A stretch of 64,000 nt of DNA from Arabidopsis thaliana (lineage: Eukaryota; Streptophyta; Magnoliopsida; Brassicales; Brassicaceae): positions 9,796,101 through 9,860,100 of the forward strand of contig NC_003074.8 of NCBI RefSeq assembly GCF_000001735.4, in the 5' to 3' direction. The notes under the pieces were generated by a model, which did no database searches, was not told the origin of the DNA, and saw nothing but the letters and a program-made list of their open reading frames with translations. The position numbers were made by a program, and so were the translations under genes. Of this stretch, positions 46,241 to 57,924 are shown piece after piece. Position 1 is the stretch's first letter. The number at the start of each line of letters is the position of its first letter.

Positions 46241-47538
46241 CTGTCTCCTTCCATAAGGAAGATGACAAAACAAAAGAGGTCTTGATTTTATCCAAGATTT
46301 TTTTATCAGTAAGTAACCCAATAATTTCACACTGATTAGTTTATCTTAATCGTAACTAAAATCATAGAGAAAGAGAGGTTTTGTGAGTTGTGGAGAAGTA
46401 AAGCCTGTAAAACGGTGTGTTATTGTCTTTATTGTCTCTAGAAATGTAGACAAAACTCTCTATTTTTATAACATGATTAAACCTACTCAACAAAAGTTAG
46501 TGGCCACTAACATGAATTCTTTTTCTTACTATAATCCTTTTCTATCTTTCGGTTTTAGGTCAACCACTTTTCAGTGGATTTTAGCTTTTTGAGAATCTCT
46601 GTCTTATCCAAGATTCTCTTCTTCTTCTTCATTTTTCAATTCTTTCTTTTTAAAATTCTTATCCGCTGGATGACTACATTGGTTGAATGAATTAATGGAG
46701 ACTCAGTATCGTTTTTTGCGTTTAAATTAGTCTAAAGCTTTGTTGTATTATATTAAAGCACTAGAATGAAAAGACTATGTGTACTAACTAACTAATCAAG
46801 TATATATATAATGCAAAAGTATAACTACATTTTTCTTTTTAGAAGAATGTGGAATTTTAACATTGCATTACACACGTATCTTATGTACATTCGATATTTC
46901 GATCCTTACCAAAATTCAGTAAAACGAAACAACAACAAAAATCTAACTTTAAGTTTAAACGACATATTAAAAAGGTTTATATATTTCAATTCGTTTAAAT
47001 ATAAGTAACCTGCTGTTTTAAAAAAAAAAGTAACCTAAAATGTGTTTTGATGTAAAATTAAAGTTTTTAAACAAAACACAAAAAATCTGAATGACATAAA
47101 AAAATAATCCACCAAAACAGTTATGAGTAAGTTAAATGATATAACACCATTCTTTCTGTCATTTCTATTTTATTTGAGTTACCATGCAAAGCCTTACATT
47201 GAGAAAGAGATATAGAATGATCAAGTACATTTCTCATTGTCATTTGATTGAAAATATAAAATTCAAAAAACCTTACATCAAAACAATAGAAAGTGGAATG
47301 TATAGCTATCTATGTGGAAAGTGGAATGAAACTTTGAAGATTAAAGAATGTAAAAGAATCATAGAAAGAAATAAAAAATAGTTTATCAAATGGGATCTCG
47401 ATAGATATAATCTAAACTTCTTCTCCCAACTTTTTCTCTCGTTGTTTCCCATGATAAAAAGCTTTAAGACATTTGCACCAAAAAGATCTCAAATTCACGT
47501 TCACATAGAAAAATTAACAAGAGGCAGAAGGAAAAAAA
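46241..47538. other. Region between the G-box promoter and the first SDR gene
   Basis: If the promoter at 46.1-46.2 kb is active, its transcript covers the first part. A TTATCCAAGATT motif occurs twice (about 46289 and 46605), and a 70-codon frame (46383-46592) shows no domain. The right end (47400-47538) is the SDR leader. No RNA gene recognised. Confidence 0.35.
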
Positions 47539-48799
47539 ATGTGGAGGTCATTCGCAAGGTAAACACACTCGCAAGACATACGTCTAATCTCTTCTTTATT
47601 ATCTAATTATAGAATTAGTCTCCATCTCAATTTCTTCTCCGTGGCTTTTCTCTGCAGAAGCTTCAAACTCATTAATGTACCAAATGGTTTGATATCCAAG
47701 CCAATTCGCTCTACTCTCCTCTATTCAACTTCTTCAAGGTCGATCCTACATATATAAATACTATAACGAGATTCGATCTTTTAATCTTAATTAAAACTCA
47801 CAAAAACCCTCTTAACATTTTTTGCTTCGACTATATGTATAGAAAGTTAGAAGGAAAAGTAGCGGTCATAACCGGCGGGGCAAGCGGAATAGGGAAGGCC
47901 ACAGCGGAGGAATTTGTGAGCCAAGGTGCGCAAGTGATTATCGTAGATATAGATGAAGAGGCTGGTCATATGGTCGCGACCGAACTTGGCTCAGCCGCAC
48001 ATTTCTTAAGATGTGATGTCACTGAGGAGGAACAAATCGCTAAGGCCGTGGAGACCGCCGTGACTCGTCATGGGAAGCTCGACGTAATGCTCAATAGTGC
48101 GGGAATATCATGTAAGAACATATTAAACAATTATAATGAATTTATTTTAAACTAAATATATGTATACTAATACATCATATATAAGATTTAAAAAATAAAA
48201 CATTACTTCTATAATTCTACATATACATATCTTTATATAAATAAATTGCTTATGTATACAATGCAGGCTCCATATCACCACCAAGCATAGCGGACCTAGA
48301 CATGGACACTTACGACAAAGTGATGCGTCTCAACGTGCGAGGTACTGTCTTAGGGATAAAGCACGCGGCTCGAGCCATGATCCCCGCTGGCTCGGGCTCC
48401 ATCCTCTGCCTCTCTAGCATCAGCGGCTTGATGGGTGGTCTAGGCCCACACGCATACTCAATCTCTAAATTCACAATCCCGGGTGTGGTCAAGACGGTTG
48501 CGAGCGAGCTGTGTAAGCACGGACTAAGAATCAATTGTATATCGCCCGCAGGCATCCCGACGCCTCTAACTTTGAGGATGTTTCGAGAGGCGTTTGCGGG
48601 TCATAGCATTCGGGAGGAACAACTTTTGGCGATTGTGAACGCGACGGGAGAACTAAAGGGAGAGAAGTGTGAGGAGATAGATGTGGCTAAAGCGGCTTTG
48701 TATTTGGCATCGGATGATGCTAAGTTTGTGACGGGGCATAACCTTGTTGTTGATGGTGGATTTACTTGTTTCAAGTCTCTTAATCTCCCTTCTGCTTAA
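47539..48799 (+). CDS. Short-chain dehydrogenase/reductase, probably organellar
   Basis: Classical SDR, NAD(P)-dependent oxidoreductase; substrate unknown. Exons: 47539-47558, 47658-47738, 47843-48111, 48267-48799; 903 nt, 300 aa. The first two small exons encode MWRSFARSFKLINVPNGLIS and a Ser/Arg-rich stretch ending YSTSSR, a good mitochondrial-type presequence. The SDR body begins KLEGKVAVITGGASGIG (glycine-rich TGxxxGxG), then RCDVT, LNSAG (NNAG variant), the catalytic Ser in LCLSSISG, and YSISK (YxxxK). VDGG lies near the end. This is the first of a tandem pair with the gene at 49394; the two share exon layout. Related plant SDRs act on ABA-pathway and terpenoid alcohols, which does not settle the role here. 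Remembered locus: At3g26760. Confidence 0.93.
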
Positions 48800-49393
48800 T
48801 TAATTTATCAAGTTAGTTAAAGTTTTTTTTTTTTTTTTAGTTTTCTGATGTGGTTATTACGAGTGTTTTGGCCTTTTGGGTCATTGCTGATGTGATCGTT
48901 TGTAATCTATGGGACATTATATGGTTGGAATTTGGAATTATAAATTTAGCCTCTCTGTGGAGTTTCGACATTTCACTAGTATAGTTGATTATATCAGTCA
49001 ACTTAGTATTAGATAATCATTATGTGTATTGTGTAATTCTAAGTGATTCATTGTTTCTGATGATTTACGTAAAGCTTATCAGAGGTTTCAAAACATATTG
49101 CAAGCAGAGTTATCTATCGTGGCCTCAGGTGTTGTAAGAATAGCTTGTCCATCAGATAACATGTATGTAGAACCGTTAGTTGTGGTCTATTTAAAACTTT
49201 TTAAATACTTTCTTTGAGATAGATGTATTTCTCCTAAATCACATATGTTTCTTAGTTATGGTCAAATATAGAATATTAAAATATTGTACCTAATAGTGAC
49301 ACTAGTCACTAGAGTTAGGTGCCACTACACCAAGCTCTTCTGACTTTGTATCCATCAATACTAGAAACTCTTTTGATCTCAACAAGCAGTCTT
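48800..49393. other. Gap between the two SDR paralogues
   Basis: 3' flank of the first SDR with a (T)n tract at about 48822-48837, then unremarkable sequence and the short leader of the second SDR. Nothing else seen. Confidence 0.5.
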
Positions 49394-50979
49394 ATGGCGG
49401 CCATAGTACTGATCAGATCTATCGTCAGGTTAATTTAGATCATCTCTCGATTACTACTAATTTGTTTCAATAAATCAGCTTAATTTTGTTTCTTCTTCTC
49501 GTTCTTTCAGAAACTTTAAACGGCCAGCCACCGCAGCCTCAGCCGCTTACTCGACAGGTGGTGGTGGCGGCGGTTGTACTTGTACGAGGTAAGTTTCTTC
49601 TTCTGTCTCTCATATCTGATTTTGATTGGACCAAATCGATCGATCTCTTAGTATCACATTTAAATGAAAAAGAACCTATTGCTAATTTTTTTTTTTAACT
49701 CGATGAGTCTTGATCTAATTTTTATGTATTGATCGTAACACGTTAGTCAACTTAACTAGATAGATTATATGTGTTTTTTCACTCTGGACTTGAATGAGTT
49801 ATGGCATGGTCAGGACACTAATACAAATCACTAGATAATTTCCTTATACATGTATGCACTAATACAAATCACTAAATTCTACAGTAAAAAGCTAGAAGGC
49901 AAAGTAGCTCTCATAACTGGTGGTGCTAGCGGGCTCGGTAAGGCCACGGCCAGCGAGTTTCTCCGCCATGGTGCCCGAGTCGTGATCGCCGACTTAGACG
50001 CGGAAACCGGGACAAAAACCGCTAAAGAACTAGGCTCGGAGGCAGAGTTTGTGCGGTGTGATGTCACGGTGGAGGCTGATATCGCTGGAGCCGTGGAAAT
50101 GACGGTGGAGCGGTATGGGAAGCTAGACGTGATGTACAATAACGCTGGGATTGTTGGACCTATGACTCCAGCGAGCATATCGCAGCTTGATATGACAGAA
50201 TTCGAGAGAGTAATGAGGATTAATGTTTTTGGTGTTGTCTCCGGCATCAAACACGCCGCTAAGTTTATGATTCCGGCTAGGTCTGGATGCATTTTGTGCA
50301 CATCAAGCGTTGCAGGTATTAACATAAAATCAAAGTCTTAGATTAGATAGAAACCTTACTATATCAAACCAAAAGATGGTTACTTAGTAGTTAGTACTTA
50401 GTACTTAGTACTTAGTTAAGAATGTATAATATCATATCGTATTAATCAAAGCTTGGTTAGTACTTAGTACTTAGTTAATAATGTATAATATCATATCGTA
50501 TTAATCAAAGCTTGGTTAAACAAAAACTTAAATGAAGCTTAATAGTTTTCAATTTGTGGTCAACACTCAAATTTGACTTTTGGTATGGACAAAACAATGT
50601 AGGCGTGACTGGAGGGTTGGCTCCACATTCATACACAATCTCAAAGTTCACAACTCCCGGAATAGTCAAGTCGGCAGCAAGCGAGCTCTGCGAACACGGC
50701 GTGCGTATAAACTGTATCTCACCGGGTACGGTGGCTACACCGCTCACTCTCAGTTACCTTCAGAAAGTGTTTCCGAAGGTATCGGAGGAGAAGCTACGCG
50801 AAACAGTGAAAGGAATGGGTGAGTTAAAAGGAGCTGAGTGTGAAGAAGCTGACGTGGCTAAGGCTGCTTTGTATTTGGCTTCCAACGACGGTAAATACGT
50901 TACTGGCCATAACTTGGTCGTGGATGGTGGCATGACTGCTTTCAAAATAGCTGGTTTTCCTTTTCCTTCGGATTCATGA
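49394..50979 (+). CDS. Short-chain dehydrogenase/reductase, tandem paralogue
   Basis: Second SDR of the pair. Exons: 49394-49428, 49511-49588, 49885-50315, 50603-50979; 921 nt, 306 aa. N-terminal exons encode MAAIVLIRSIVRNFKRPATA then AYSTGGGGGGCTCTR, a presequence-like region with a Gly6 run and a Cys-Thr-Cys-Thr, different from its neighbour. The body KLEGKVALITGGASGLGKAT, RCDVT, YNNAG, CTSSVAG, HSYTISK and VDGG is complete, so it should be active. The long internal exons align with those of the 47539 gene. The last intron (50316-50602) carries a 59-bp tandem duplication. Remembered locus: At3g26770. Confidence 0.93.
50401..50518 (+). repeat. 59-bp tandem duplication inside an SDR intron
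   Basis: Units 50401-50459 and 50460-50518 differ at one position (TTAAGAATG versus TTAATAATG). The unit starts with GTACTTAGTACTTAGTTAA, itself a repeat of the 8-mer TACTTAGT. That 8-mer also recurs just upstream, suggesting slippage followed by unit duplication. It lies wholly in the intron. Confidence 0.9.
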
Positions 50980-51130
50980 TCAATCATTTTGTATCGTCTA
51001 TAAATAACTTTGTACTGTATTCAAGATTTTATATCAAAGTTGGATCTTAAAACATTTAATAAATTTTCAAAGCAACCAACTAAATATAAAAGTTTCTATA
51101 GTAAGAGTTAACTTTGATAACATATGACTT

Positions 51131-52230
51131 TCATTTGAATACAAGCTGGCATGAACTTGAAGCTTTGATCACAGTTTCCAACTCCTCGACCATCTCAACT
51201 CTCTCTTTCGAGGTAAGGCGTTTTGTGAGGAAAGTTGCTTTATCCAAACGACTTGCGTTACTAAGGATATATTTCGTCACCTCTTTTTCATCTTCTCGCC
51301 ATTCGTAGTCTTCCCATACAAATGTCTCCAGATGGAGTAACATACATTTAGGAATATTCTTTGGCTGAATCCATTTCCACAAGGGTACGCCATCTAAACT
51401 TTTCTGCCATGGCTGTGGTTATGAGATCAATGGCGAGTTAACACAAAGTAAATTACATGTATATTAGATCATCAAACCCTAAGTTGAGGTGGAAATTTGC
51501 TAAAAGATGAATTTTCAATGCTTACACCGATGAGCTTGAGGACTTGTAAATTAGGAGAATGATCGAGCATGAGCATTAGTAGATTCCAACAATCAGCTCT
51601 ATATATACACAGCTCCAAATATACCAACTGATAAAATATAGGAAATGGAATCTATACATGAAGGCAATATTATTAGTAGAGTAACAATGCAATAATAAGG
51701 AAACTAACTAATTACAAGAAAACCTTACCTTCAAGGCTGATATCTCCAAGGAGAGACGTTTGACTGAAGTCAGTGATCTCAAGATGAAACTTTTATTATT
51801 GTTGACAATATTTGCCTCCAACAGCATAGGTGCATTCTCAATAAGACAAGATCCACGACCACCAATCCATATACTTCAAGTATTTTAAAGAAGGAGCATT
51901 TATCACAAAGCCCACATGTTCTTTATCATTTCTATTACAAATCGATAGTCTTTGTAAGGAAGGAACTGCAATAGTTAAAGGCTTCACATTGGAGTATAGA
52001 GTTCCATGCACATCCAAGTTTTCAAGATTAGGACAACCAGATAAAAGGTTAAGAACTGATGTATTGTTTATGAAGTTCACATAGTGAAGGTGCAGAGTTC
52101 TAAGAGATTTCAGACAAACTGAAGAAGGGACAACCATACGAACCAAAAACTTGACTTCCAAGGTATCTAGTGTTTCACAATTGCACAAGCTTTCAGGAAA
52201 TATGAACCGTCCTCTAGGTGCAATCTGATC
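51131..52230 (-). pseudogene. F-box/LRR/FBD-type gene remnant, truncated and frameshifted
   Basis: Minus-strand pieces of an F-box/LRR/FBD gene. The first piece (52188 down to about 51838, with coding similarity from about 52225) reads LRR-like sequence such as VPSSVCLKSLRTLHLHYVNF and LLSGCPNLENLDVHG. Near 51850 the frame is lost by about one base, because KYLKYMDWW must be followed in another frame by GSCLIENAPMLLEANIVNNN. A middle exon (about 51540-51630) reads [13 protein letters not shown]. The last (51131-51382) is the FBD domain, MWKWIQPKNIPKCMLLHLET then the C-terminus. No F-box exon is found upstream before the AT-rich gap at 52.26 kb. This is a large, fast-evolving family where such remnants are common. 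Confidence 0.75.
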
Positions 52231-52646
52231 CAGTATGAAAATTAATGGAAGATATCTAAAGTTATTTAATCCAAATCTATTTTTCTAAATAATTTTGATA
52301 ATATATATATATATATATGTATCTATTTTTATTAATAGTTTTTATTTTACAATTTAATTTAATAAGTTTATGCAATTATTTTTGTATTTTTGTTTAGCTA
52401 CATTGGTGGATATAGCGGCGTTGGTGAATAAAATTCCAGCGTATACAAGGCCAGACGTTTTATCCTATAACGGGCCGGGCCCAATATTTAAACCTTCTAG
52501 CTCACACAGAGGTCAAAGTTTTTGCTCTCGTCTCTAGATCTGTAGAAGTAGAATGGTGGAGCCATCGAGCCATGTGATGTGATCGAAACAAAAAGCTCTT
52601 TGCTTCTTCTTCGTCCATTTCTCGTAGCACACTTTTCACAAAGAAG

Positions 52647-54177
52647 ATGGGTTCTTCACAATCTACGCAAATGGAAGACGAAGAAGAAGAAGAAGAGGAA
52701 ACTGACAATGAAGAAGAAGAAGAAGAAGATAATGGCAGATCAAACACAAGACAATTAGACAATCTCCTAGTAAAGAAAGTTCTAGAACAAGAGCCTGAGA
52801 TGTTACCATGTCACGCTTCAGCTTCACCACTCTCACCACAACTATCATCTCTCGGTACTCCAAGGCTTGGACCATCGATTAAAGTCTGGGATCCTTACAA
52901 CGTCCTCTCTCCGCCGCCGCAACCGCCGTCTATCTTCTCTCGAATCGTGTCTGGTGATGAAGATCGAGCTGTGACAGAGGTTTATCTGATTAGCCATGGT
53001 GAGTCTGATCTTAATCTTAAACCTGATTTGATTGGTGGGAGATGTCATGTAGCTGCTCTTACTGCTAATGGTAAACGTCAAGCTAGGGCTCTTGCTGTTT
53101 TCTTCAAATCTCAAGGTGTTCGGTTTAATTCGGTTTATTCGTCACCTCTAGATCGAGCTAGATCCATGGCTGTTTCTGTTTGTCAGGTAAAGTTTCTTCT
53201 CTTAGATCTAAGGTTTAACGAAGTGTACAATGTTGCCTAATTTGTGTGAGATTGATCTGTGGTAATATCTTGGGAATGAATTAAGTAAGAGTTGATTGAT
53301 CTAATGAATCCATTGAAACCACTAAGTACTGTTGTTACTGCTCTTTGTGTGAGCTTATCTTGTTCATGGTTGATTAAGGAGTTTCTTAGTCTTCTATAAC
53401 TATAGCTTAGGCACAATCTAAAGAGTATATATCTTAGGATCATACATCAATGTATCATTTAGTGAAAGAAATGAGATTGAAAGTGGTTATTGAATTGGAC
53501 ACATTTTGTTTTTAAAGGAAATGAGTTTTCCGGAGGAGCATGTACAATCTTCGGATGCTGTTATTGAGATGAGTTTAGGGGATTGGGAAGGCTGTAATCA
53601 AGCAGAGATTTATAGTCCTGAAACTTTGAGTTTGATTGAAAGGTGCCAACCTGATTTCACAGCTCCATCTGGAGAATCACTGAGGCAAGTAGAGTTTCGA
53701 ATGGTTCAGTTTCTAAACGGGACAGTCTCAGGAGTTGCAGAGAAGCTTAGGTCAGATTATTCTTCCACTACGAATCACAATGAAACTCATGAGCGTGATG
53801 GTGGTGTGTCACTTGCTTCGACTAACTGGGACTTACTACACAAGCATCGTCCCAGTCTTACAAGGAAGAAATCTGGTAAAAGCAGGCTTCAAGTGATGAC
53901 TAATCACGAACCTGACGATGGAAACTCCCCAAGGGAAGAAGTTAATCATAATCACACTGACCTAAGTGATTCGTCTTCCTTAATCTCGAATTGTGTCGGG
54001 GTTTTCACGCATTCTTTGCCTATAAAGTGTCTTTTAACCGGAATCCTCGGTTGCAGTCCGGTAATGACTCATAAGATCTGTGTAGAAGACTCTTCAGTGA
54101 CTGTGTTACAACATTCATGGAGAAACGGGTGGCAGATCAAACGAATGAATGATACTGCTCATCTTAGATTGTTGTAA
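52647..54177 (+). CDS. Phosphoglycerate-mutase-like (histidine phosphatase) protein
   Basis: Histidine-phosphatase superfamily member. Two exons: 52647-53186 and 53518-54177; 1200 nt, 399 aa. MGSSQST at the start is a good N-myristoylation context, suggesting membrane attachment. Residues about 10-28 are a nearly pure Glu/Asp run. The catalytic block reads EVYLISHGESDLNL, where most family members have RHGE; the phospho-accepting His is kept but the preceding Arg is Ser. A YSSPLDRARSMA block and the acid motif EMSLGDWEG follow. The region about 255-325 is a long charged insert (Ser/Asn/His-rich). The second His-containing motif reads VFTHSLPIKCLL. It may have altered or no phosphatase activity. 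Remembered locus: At3g26780. Confidence 0.88.
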
Positions 54178-54493
54178 CTTTATTTACCGATAAATTATTT
54201 GGAAAAACGAGGATTCATATATGTTTACACCATGAATCTGCAGAAGCTCAAGAACAAAGGTTCTGCAGATAATGAAATGCCACGGCCTCTTTGTAATGTT
54301 TTGTTTGTGACATGAGGAAAAAAGATAAACAAAATGGATTCATTGATTTTGATTTGATATTTGTTCTTGTCTGATACTATTTGAGTGTGAAATTAGAGAT
54401 TTTTTTGTTTGCAAATTTCTTTTCCTATGTTTGATTATAAGTACTTATAATCAAATTAGTCGAAATATTACTTTGAGACAAAAGAATGAATGA

Positions 54494-56582
54494 ATGAAGG
54501 TTCGGAGTAAAAAAGCACTGTTTTGTTCCGTCTCTCGTCTTCTCCACACGGAGAGACACACAGAGAGACAAAACCTAACAACGCTGTTCAACAGATATGT
54601 CGACAAAACAGATGTTTTCTCATGGAACTCTGTCATCGCCGACCTCGCTCGTAGCGGTGATTCTGCTGAAGCTCTTCTCGCTTTTTCCTCAATGCGGAAG
54701 CTTTCTCTATACCCAACTCGCTCTAGCTTTCCTTGCGCCATTAAAGCATGTTCGTCTCTTTTTGATATCTTCTCCGGCAAACAGACCCATCAGCAAGCTT
54801 TTGTCTTCGGTTATCAATCCGACATCTTTGTGTCTTCGGCTTTGATCGTTATGTATTCAACTTGTGGGAAACTGGAGGATGCACGGAAAGTGTTCGACGA
54901 AATTCCCAAGAGAAATATTGTATCTTGGACTTCGATGATTCGAGGGTATGATCTTAACGGTAATGCCCTTGATGCTGTTTCTCTTTTCAAGGATCTATTG
55001 GTCGATGAAAATGATGATGACGATGCAATGTTTCTTGATTCTATGGGTTTGGTTTCGGTAATCTCTGCTTGTTCTCGTGTTCCTGCTAAGGGTTTAACGG
55101 AATCTATTCATAGCTTTGTGATTAAGAGAGGTTTTGATAGAGGAGTGAGTGTTGGTAATACTCTTTTGGATGCTTATGCTAAGGGTGGAGAAGGAGGTGT
55201 TGCTGTGGCGAGAAAAATCTTTGATCAGATTGTGGATAAGGATCGTGTTTCGTATAATTCGATTATGAGTGTGTATGCTCAGAGTGGGATGTCTAATGAG
55301 GCTTTTGAGGTTTTTCGTAGACTTGTTAAGAATAAAGTTGTGACCTTTAACGCCATTACATTGTCTACTGTGTTGTTGGCGGTCTCGCATTCAGGTGCTC
55401 TGCGTATTGGAAAGTGTATACATGATCAGGTGAATTTGATTCCTGTTCTGCAACCTTTTCTTGTCATGAGTGACAAGTTTCTTTGATTATATGTATTGAT
55501 GAATGTGTCTAATTTGCAAAGATAATGTGTCTATGCAGGTAATAAGGATGGGTCTTGAGGATGATGTGATAGTGGGGACGTCGATAATTGATATGTATTG
55601 CAAATGCGGAAGAGTTGAGACGGCGAGAAAAGCATTTGATCGAATGAAAAACAAGAATGTTAGGTCGTGGACCGCCATGATTGCTGGATATGGAATGCAC
55701 GGCCACGCGGCTAAAGCGTTAGAGTTATTCCCTGCTATGATCGATTCAGGGGTTCGACCAAATTACATTACTTTTGTATCAGTGTTAGCTGCTTGCAGTC
55801 ATGCGGGTCTTCATGTGGAAGGCTGGCGCTGGTTTAACGCAATGAAGGGGAGATTTGGTGTGGAACCAGGGTTAGAACACTACGGTTGTATGGTTGATCT
55901 TCTAGGTAGAGCTGGGTTTCTTCAGAAAGCTTATGATTTGATTCAGAGAATGAAGATGAAGCCGGACTCTATCATCTGGAGCTCACTTCTTGCAGCTTGT
56001 AGAATTCACAAGAACGTGGAGCTAGCTGAGATATCCGTGGCGCGTTTGTTTGAATTGGACTCTTCGAATTGCGGTTACTACATGCTGCTTTCGCATATCT
56101 ACGCTGATGCGGGTCGTTGGAAAGATGTTGAGAGGGTGAGAATGATCATGAAGAATCGCGGATTGGTGAAACCGCCAGGTTTTAGTCTACTCGAGTTGAA
56201 TGGTGAGGTTCATGTGTTCTTGATCGGAGACGAAGAGCATCCTCAGCGTGAGAAGATTTACGAGTTTTTAGCAGAACTGAACAGGAAGCTGTTAGAGGCA
56301 GGTTACGTATCGAACACGTCATCTGTATGTCATGATGTTGATGAGGAAGAGAAAGAGATGACACTGAGAGTTCACAGCGAGAAACTAGCGATTGCGTTTG
56401 GGATCATGAACACGGTTCCTGGCTCGACGGTTAATGTGGTCAAGAATCTGAGAGTTTGCAGCGATTGTCACAATGTGATCAAGTTGATTTCAAAGATTGT
56501 TGATAGAGAGTTTGTGGTTAGAGATGCGAAGAGGTTTCACCATTTCAAAGATGGTGGATGTTCCTGTGGAGATTACTGGTGA
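54494..56582 (+). CDS. MEF14: DYW-class pentatricopeptide repeat RNA-editing factor MEF14
   Basis: Plant organelle C-to-U RNA-editing factor; MEF14 is reported to be required at the mitochondrial matR-1895 site. Two exons: 54494-55429 (312 codons) and 55539-56582 (347 codons plus stop), 659 aa. A short leader precedes tandem P, L and S repeats, for example [42 protein letters not shown] and [15 protein letters not shown] and E+ motifs follow. The C-terminal DYW domain has the deaminase-like zinc motifs [10 protein letters not shown] and CSDCHNVIK and ends CSCGDYW. The intron sits in the repeat array. The start is the last of three closely spaced ATGs and the only one in this frame. Early annotation fused this gene with the upstream phosphatase. 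I take it to be separate (remembered as At3g26782), because the upstream frame ends at 54177. Confidence 0.92.
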
Positions 56583-57924
56583 TTAGATATTAGAATTTCG
56601 TTTAGATGAGTAATTCTTCTCGTGTTTAATCAGATTTAGTGTAAGAAAATACAATTACGATTTCACAAATCTATTGGTTTTGTTAACCGTTAAACTTGAA
56701 AAATATGGTTCTTGGTTTGAAAAGAATGATATACAATAAAATAGTATAAAAGTGTTACATAACACCAAACTCTTGTAGCTCGTCTGGTCTACGATGGACT
56801 TGAGTTTGGCATTGAGAGAGAGATAGAGAGATGAAGAAGATGAAGATGATAAAATTAAAAGCAAATGCTTGATCATATGAGGTATTATTAAATATCTCTT
56901 CTTTTTTTTAAACCAGTTACATCCCAGAAAATAATATCTTAATTCCTATGACAAAAACTTAAAAAGTCCTATCGGATCTTATTTCGGAAACACAATCGGC
57001 TTTTATCTAAAGAATATTACTTTCATATAATATTCTAATTTCACAAGAGATGTTTCATGGTTTAGGGACGAAATTATATGACGATTAAAACAGACATGAA
57101 TAAAGTTTATAATCCAATAGAGTGGTCTTTAATTTTATCGAGTATTTACTAAAGAAAATAATTTTTTTGCGGTAACTAGGTCTCCTAGATAAGACGGAGT
57201 GTTACTTCAGTTCAGTATAAGGTTTTAATCAATTGACAACCTCGAAGTTTAATAGTCCCCGAAAAGTTTAAAGCATGGTATCCTTTATTACTATACTTAG
57301 AAGAAGGAATGAGAAATCTTGGGTACCTTGAGGTACAAGATTATTGCAGTAAGATAGCTTTTATAAGGAGATGGTACTACAACTGTCACATTTTGATCTT
57401 TGATTAAATATATAGTAACTAACTACCTACTTATCAATTAGTTGAGGTGTTCTAAATTATGTGCTTTTTTTTATTAGTGATAACTAAATTTTCCTACGCA
57501 ATGTGTGGGATTATATATATAAGATTGATGTAGCTTAATACAAACTTTACTAGCATAAAATGATTTTATCAACATAAATTGTTTCTAAACTTAACATCAA
57601 AAAATTTCAATCCTTAATTCTAGTATATATAATGATTAACGTTTGCAAGACAAACAAATAATCTCCAATAAAAAGAAAACTAGTATCATAAATCTTCTTT
57701 AAAGGATTAATAATATATTAACGCCGTAACACTAAATAACATTTATTCATCAAATACAACACACCTTCATGACTCACATCTAGCTATGATTTTCATATAA
57801 ACTGTAATGTTATATTCAACACTTGATAATATATATGCAAATTGCATTTAATTCTTATATATATTATAAGGATATTAAATAGCTGATCACCATCAAGAAT
57901 ACCATGAGCCCATCGATTGATTAT
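56583..57924. other. Convergent gap between MEF14 and FUS3 3' ends
   Basis: A CT-rich minus-strand stretch at 56655-56900 is open in two frames. One reads as a hydrophobic run (FIIFIFFISLSLS) followed by QCQTQVHRRPDELQEFGVM and a stop, but it has no ATG in frame. 57318-57346 is a small imperfect hairpin (AATCTTGGGTACC / GGTACAAGATT). The rest is plain AT-rich sequence. Confidence 0.4.

Noticed and set aside
46383..46592. 70-codon frame downstream of the G-box promoter as a protein gene
   Set aside because: No ATG at the start of the frame, no recognisable sequence and poor codon-like composition. The promoter is reported separately without this frame.
57318..57346. Small hairpin as a miRNA precursor
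   Set aside because: Stem only about 12 bp with a 5-bp loop, too short for a plant miRNA foldback.
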